DNA from: Ascaris suum
Taxonomy: Eukaryota; Nematoda; Chromadorea; Rhabditida; Ascarididae
DNA length: 64,000 bases
Direction of reading: 5' to 3'
NCBI GenBank assembly: GCA_013433145.1
Contig: CM024179.1
Location: 4,512,501 to 4,576,500 of the forward strand
This document shows positions 60,047 to 64,000 of the stretch, one piece after another. The notes under the pieces were generated by a model that had not been told where the DNA came from, made no database searches, and was given only the letters and a program-made list of their open reading frames with translations. A program made the position numbers and the translations under genes. The first letter of the stretch is position 1; every line of letters begins with the position of its first letter.

Positions 60047-62167
60047 GCGAACACTTCGTCTCTGAACGCGGAATCTGCGTTGAGAGTATCCAGCCAAATC
60101 TGCATTGGCCGTGAATCGTTTATCGACGTACCGCAACACTCGAACTCAGCTTGAACTTGGTTGATCTCCTGACAACGCCACTTTCGTTCATCAGTGATTC
60201 GATGTTCGAACATGATCAGTGGAATTCATTGAAGCAGTGATTAACCGTCAACCATTGTCAATATATGGGATGACTTAACTTCTGATAGCAATTGGGCAGA
60301 ATTTATCACAGTAAATGTCGACTATTAGAACACGACAGCCGTTAAATGTTCACTCTCAGCTAAGAGACCTCAAGTGCTCATTGTTAACGGCGCAAACGAA
60401 TCTGGATTTTGCATTAGAGACGGAGTCTGTCTAAAGCAGAGAGGATCAGGGAACTCGGCACTTCGATGAACCGGGAGTTGATACTTGATAGTGGGTGCCT
60501 AGTCAAGCACCAACGGATTTATTTTTCAGTTTTTTTGACTTTTCATCTTCGTCTCTTCTCTTGCAGTTGTCTCTGATGGGTTTACTCTTTGGCATCAGTT
60601 CGCCTCCTAATTTTTTAGAAATTACAGAGGCTGCTTATTTTGTGAGTTCTATAAAGCTTATGCTCGGCAAGTATTTGGTCATCACTACACTGATTATCCT
60701 CAGAGAGTGAATATTAGTTTCCTATCCTCATACGGCGAAATTAGCTGCTAAAAGTAAAGAAATAAATGCAGACTACTCAGACGCCAAATTTTTTATAACA
60801 ACTTCTCATATGAACCTTTCAACCATTTTGAGAGTCCGGCAATCCCAGAATTAATTAACCTTCTATGTCAAGAGGAAATGTGTGAGTTCACTTTATTCGC
60901 TTGAGAAAATAATGCGGACCTGAATAGGCAACAAAACTGTAATATGCAACTAACTTCAGCAAAATCGGGACTTTCGAAAGCATTTTTAATAACATTTTGC
61001 ATATCTCTTCGTATCGACTCCTTCCACCCTCCGCTTCCCATCAACAGCACAATGGCGCATGTCAAAACACCGGCACTTGCCACACCATCTGCTAGCATCG
61101 TAACGAATAAATCGCTCCGTGCGACCAAGTTCGTCACTCTGAAATTCTCCACCATCGATGTCGCACTTTCAATATCTCAGCATCGATGCGGTGCATTTAA
61201 AAGCCAAACTGCAACATGCGAATTCGTAGCTACTTCTACCTCCTGCAGACCGCATTAACAGCAAACAATACAGTGTGCGCGTATCTGCATATGCATGCAC
61301 GTGTGTGTGAGTATGCGTATGTGTGCCTGATGTGTGTGTTTGTGAATGTACGTATAACGTGTTTCATGTGTGTGTTTGAATGACGTGCTGAGGGTCTACG
61401 AAATTCTACTAGATGCAGAAATTTTTTCGACGCTTTCTCTCGATGGCCTATTCAACTCATAAGAGGATGATTTAAACAAGGCGACCCATTTTTAAAGCAG
61501 TTAAGCGGTAGGCGCTCATTTTTGACCAGTAACTACCTGCACATTCGTACATGAACTTTTATCCTACTAGAGAAGAAGCGATCTAGACCTGCTTAGGCTG
61601 CGGAAGTTATCAAACCCAATTCTCCGGACCACTTCTATTCGAAGGTTGAATCATCACGACATTCCTGCGCTCACTCACGTCACTTGACACATGCATTTCG
61701 TTGACGAATCCAATGCAAGCAAACAATTGGCTTGTACGCGGAATATAGCCCGGAAGCCAGAAACGCGAACTGCCATGAGCACCAAGTGCCAGGTGATTGA
61801 GAGAGAAAAGCTAATTCAGCGCTTCCGCATTAAACTTTTGTGAGGAACATAAACTGGAGTCGCGATAAAAATGGCAGGAACTTACAATCCCTGCTGATTT
61901 AAAATTGGTAATGATGCAAAAGCAGTTATATTAAGGGGAAGGAGACTTATGGAAACCACGTATTTCCTCCGAATTTTGCACTCGTTTTTTGTTGCGGAAT
62001 GAGCGAGGTGGGGAAATGGAGAATGATGCGACAAAAATCGGTGCAAGTGGAACCTGAAGTTGTATATGCGGATAAGACCAATAGCCGTAACCATAAAACT
62101 TAACAAATTGACGCTGAATACAGCAGCGAAAAGTCCTTCTCTTTGCATTAGGTGGGGCAGAACCTTC
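60047..62167 (-). pseudogene. Tetraspanin-like gene, possibly inactivated
   Basis: Three minus-strand segments fit tetraspanin order. Segment 1 (62054-62167) follows AACGTTTCAG; from Met at 62148 it reads MQREGLFAAVFSVNLLSF and on, a plausible first membrane span. Segment 2 (60955-61242) contains a span (LADGVASAGVLTCAIVLLMG) and then WKESIRRDMQNVIKNAFES, like the third span and the start of the large extracellular loop. Segment 3 (60047-60168) follows GCGTTGTCAG and reads EINQVQAEFECCGTSIND, with the hallmark CCG. Segments 2 and 3 join in phase 0. Segment 2 has an in-frame TGA at 61177-61179 if it starts at 61242; an ATG at 61155 lies after it. The second span and the fourth span are not found. 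Tetraspanins organise membrane protein complexes. The CCG context is the strongest evidence. Confidence 0.55.
61272..61380. repeat. Degenerate TG-rich (purine-pyrimidine alternating) tract
   Basis: About 110 bases dominated by GTGTGT, GTATGC and TGTGTGTTTG words, interrupted and diverged. Such alternating tracts can adopt Z-form DNA. It lies in a presumed intron of the tetraspanin-like locus. Confidence 0.85.
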
Positions 62168-63429
62168 CTGAAACGTTCTTTGTTAACTCCTAGTAAGGAC
62201 GAAAGACTGTAAGCACTTTTCACGCGAATAAAAGCTGCCAACTGATAAGATTGTTTGCACGCACAGATTAGGTCGAGAACCAAATTTCTGTTGAACAGCT
62301 CATGTTCTCGGGTGAGTTATGAATGTAATGCCAGGATGGATGATAGCGAAAAGTGCAAGGAGCTGAGAGAATAAGCCGGTGGTAGTCACGTCAAGAGGAT
62401 AACTGTGGAAAATCTGATCTGCTCATTCATTTTTTAAAGTTTATTTCAACCTTCCCAAGTGAAAAATACAAAATTCGCATGAAAACGGCGTCTGAAAGGA
62501 AGCTGCAGCGCAACAGAAATACATGTGAGGCTACGGAAAGTTAAACAAAAAGGATTCAAGGAAGTAAAAGATTCAGCAATACTACCAAAGAAAAGGTGAA
62601 GACTGATTTAATATATGGTCGAGATGAAGCAAGCCATGTCACACGTATAGTGAAGTGCACTTACGTGCACATAACCACCTCAAATTTGATAGAGCGGCTT
62701 AAAGCTGTATGTAAGAAATATTTGATCGTATAAGTTAGGCCCAGCCAATTGCTCAAAGAATTCATTCGCACGGCTGCAGCAATCCCCGACATAATGACAC
62801 AGTTAGGCAGGTACAGGCATATGACAAAACAAACAGAACCCATCGTTTCTCTTTACAAAACGCATACAAGTGAATCACTCGCAGGAGAGAGGTACGCAAG
62901 GCCAGTTCGACTAAGGTATGATCGTATTATTGTTCACTTTTTATTATTCTCAGTATCTCTTGAAAATGGTCGGTAAGGTGGGCGGAATTACAAAAATGGG
63001 CATCGTACCAGTTTTTCCAGCACCTCGCTATTTGATTGTTGATTCAGCAGATTAGATGCACCGTCCCCTAGAAATTCACAATCACTACCGCAACAGCTAA
63101 TAAATGACGCCAATCCGTTGGAAATAATCTCCAGCCAACGCGCTACGATCCTCGCTGGAAGCAGATGAACATCGAAATGAAAAACCAGAAGTGATTTAGA
63201 GGTGAAGAACGCACACAGAAAGCTTCAGAAATGGGCAGCTTTGATAGTAAAATGCATACAGTTCAGAGATGCATTCATGCGAAAATCGTGCTCACAGTTC
63301 ATCGCCATCCCTCTACCTGCGAGAAGCCGCTTAAAGATGGCTGATAAATGCTAGATGACGGTGCCTTTCATTGTGGGTGCCCTTTCGGCGCTCAGGAAAT
63401 CTCCACCTTCCTAATTAATTTCTGGAACC
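62168..63429. other. No firmly supported gene
   Basis: A short segment at 62740-62812 (QLLKEFIRTAAAIPDIMTQ, before GTACAG) might be a plus-strand exon. Otherwise nothing can be supported. Confidence 0.4.
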
Positions 63430-63663
63430 AAGCCTTTTGCGAGGACTGCAACTCCCGTGGAACGCCCCCTGGGTCCCCTCACCTCCGTTAGGGATGTTGA
63501 GGAAGCGTATCTCGCCCTTGCAAGCTGAAAAAACACCAATCTAACTGCACCCTCTACTAGACGAACTGCGCAGCGACAACCACGCAGCTACAATGCAGCG
63601 CTCAAAGCATTTGAAGCTTTTGAAAGAACGCCGCACCGCTGTCCGCAAGATCTCATGGCTTAA
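63430..63663 (+). pseudogene. Coding relic with one internal stop at window edge
   Basis: One plus-strand frame reads ERPLGPLTSVRDVEEAYLAL, then TGA at 63526-63528, then RRTAQRQPRSYNAALKAFEA and FERTPHRCPQDLMA to TAA at 63661-63663. Base composition is GC-richer than the surroundings. The same strand further on (63.89-64.0 kb) reads GASLHLARACKKTVGAQLG up to the window end, so the relic may continue outside. Possible sources are a host gene or a retroelement; no domain is recognised. Confidence 0.3.
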
Positions 63664-64000
63664 GGTTCTTCTGTTTGGACGACGACGATCAAAATTTGTC
63701 CACTTTGAAGAGAGTTATCGTCGGAACAGCCTAAAGCCGAATTAGGGAATATGTTTCGTGACATCACACGGTGGGGCCACCTTCCACATCCAAGTAGAAA
63801 ATCAACTCGCCATGTTTTCGTAACAACCGACAAATGCATCAAAAATGAGAGTAAGAAGTTGCGGCAGCTCGAATGAAAAGAAGAGAGGAGCTTCTCTTCA
63901 TCTTGCCAGAGCCTGTAAGAAGACTGTTGGGGCACAACTTGGTCAGCATGCCGTCGGTAGGAGGTGTAATGCAAATGAAGCAGAACGAGGAATGTCAAGC

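Noticed and set aside
61177..61179. TGA in the tetraspanin-like exon as a selenocysteine codon
   Set aside because: Tetraspanins are not selenoproteins. No selenocysteine insertion hairpin is apparent, and the exon may simply start at the later ATG.

Overview
This window reads as nuclear DNA from a nematode, most likely an intron-rich parasitic species, though the species cannot be fixed from sequence alone. It is AT-leaning and has no operons, no ribosome-binding sites and no long uninterrupted genes. Coding-looking stretches are short and bounded by TTTCAG/TTGCAG-type acceptors and GTAAGT/GTGAGT-type donors. The one family recognised beyond doubt, a serpin, has nematode-like sequence. Most open frames of 60-140 codons are expected by chance: with about one stop per 20 codons, some 300 frames of at least 60 codons would arise in 64 kb read six ways. 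I therefore give weight only to family motifs and to exons whose splice phases agree. Anything resting on protein-like composition alone has low confidence.

Layout. 0-5 kb: a minus-strand coding relic with one internal stop and a few unassigned exon candidates. 5.3-5.7 kb: a cluster of small repeats. 7.6-9.7 kb: plus-strand exons, including a two-exon 3' gene end with a 43-base intron and a poly(A) signal. 10-15.4 kb: frame-broken open stretches on the plus strand and a 94-base tandem duplication. 17.2-17.9 kb: three plus-strand exons, all phase 0, encoding the end of a small multi-pass membrane protein. 19 kb: one hydrophobic exon with good splice sites. 20-27 kb: almost empty apart from a (TA)n tract inside TTTA-rich DNA. 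27.7-30.3 kb and 36.0 kb: isolated exon candidates. 33-35.8 kb: two copies of a palindrome-bearing repeat.

36.6-38.5 kb: a serpin pseudogene of three exon segments with two in-frame TAG codons, a GC in place of a GT donor, and no recognisable reactive-centre end. 46.75-47.22 kb: another probable relic. 48.7-53.7 kb: the best candidate for a large, possibly functional gene, at least ten plus-strand exon candidates of a protein I do not recognise, with two phase-checked junctions and one apparent 29-base intron. 57.8-58.5 kb: unassigned minus-strand exons. 60.0-62.2 kb: minus-strand exons resembling a tetraspanin, with a CCG motif in the large extracellular loop but an in-frame TGA in the preceding exon. 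63.4-64 kb: a further coding relic.

The genes show no shared pathway. The window looks like gene-poor sequence in which decayed gene copies lie between a few possibly live genes.
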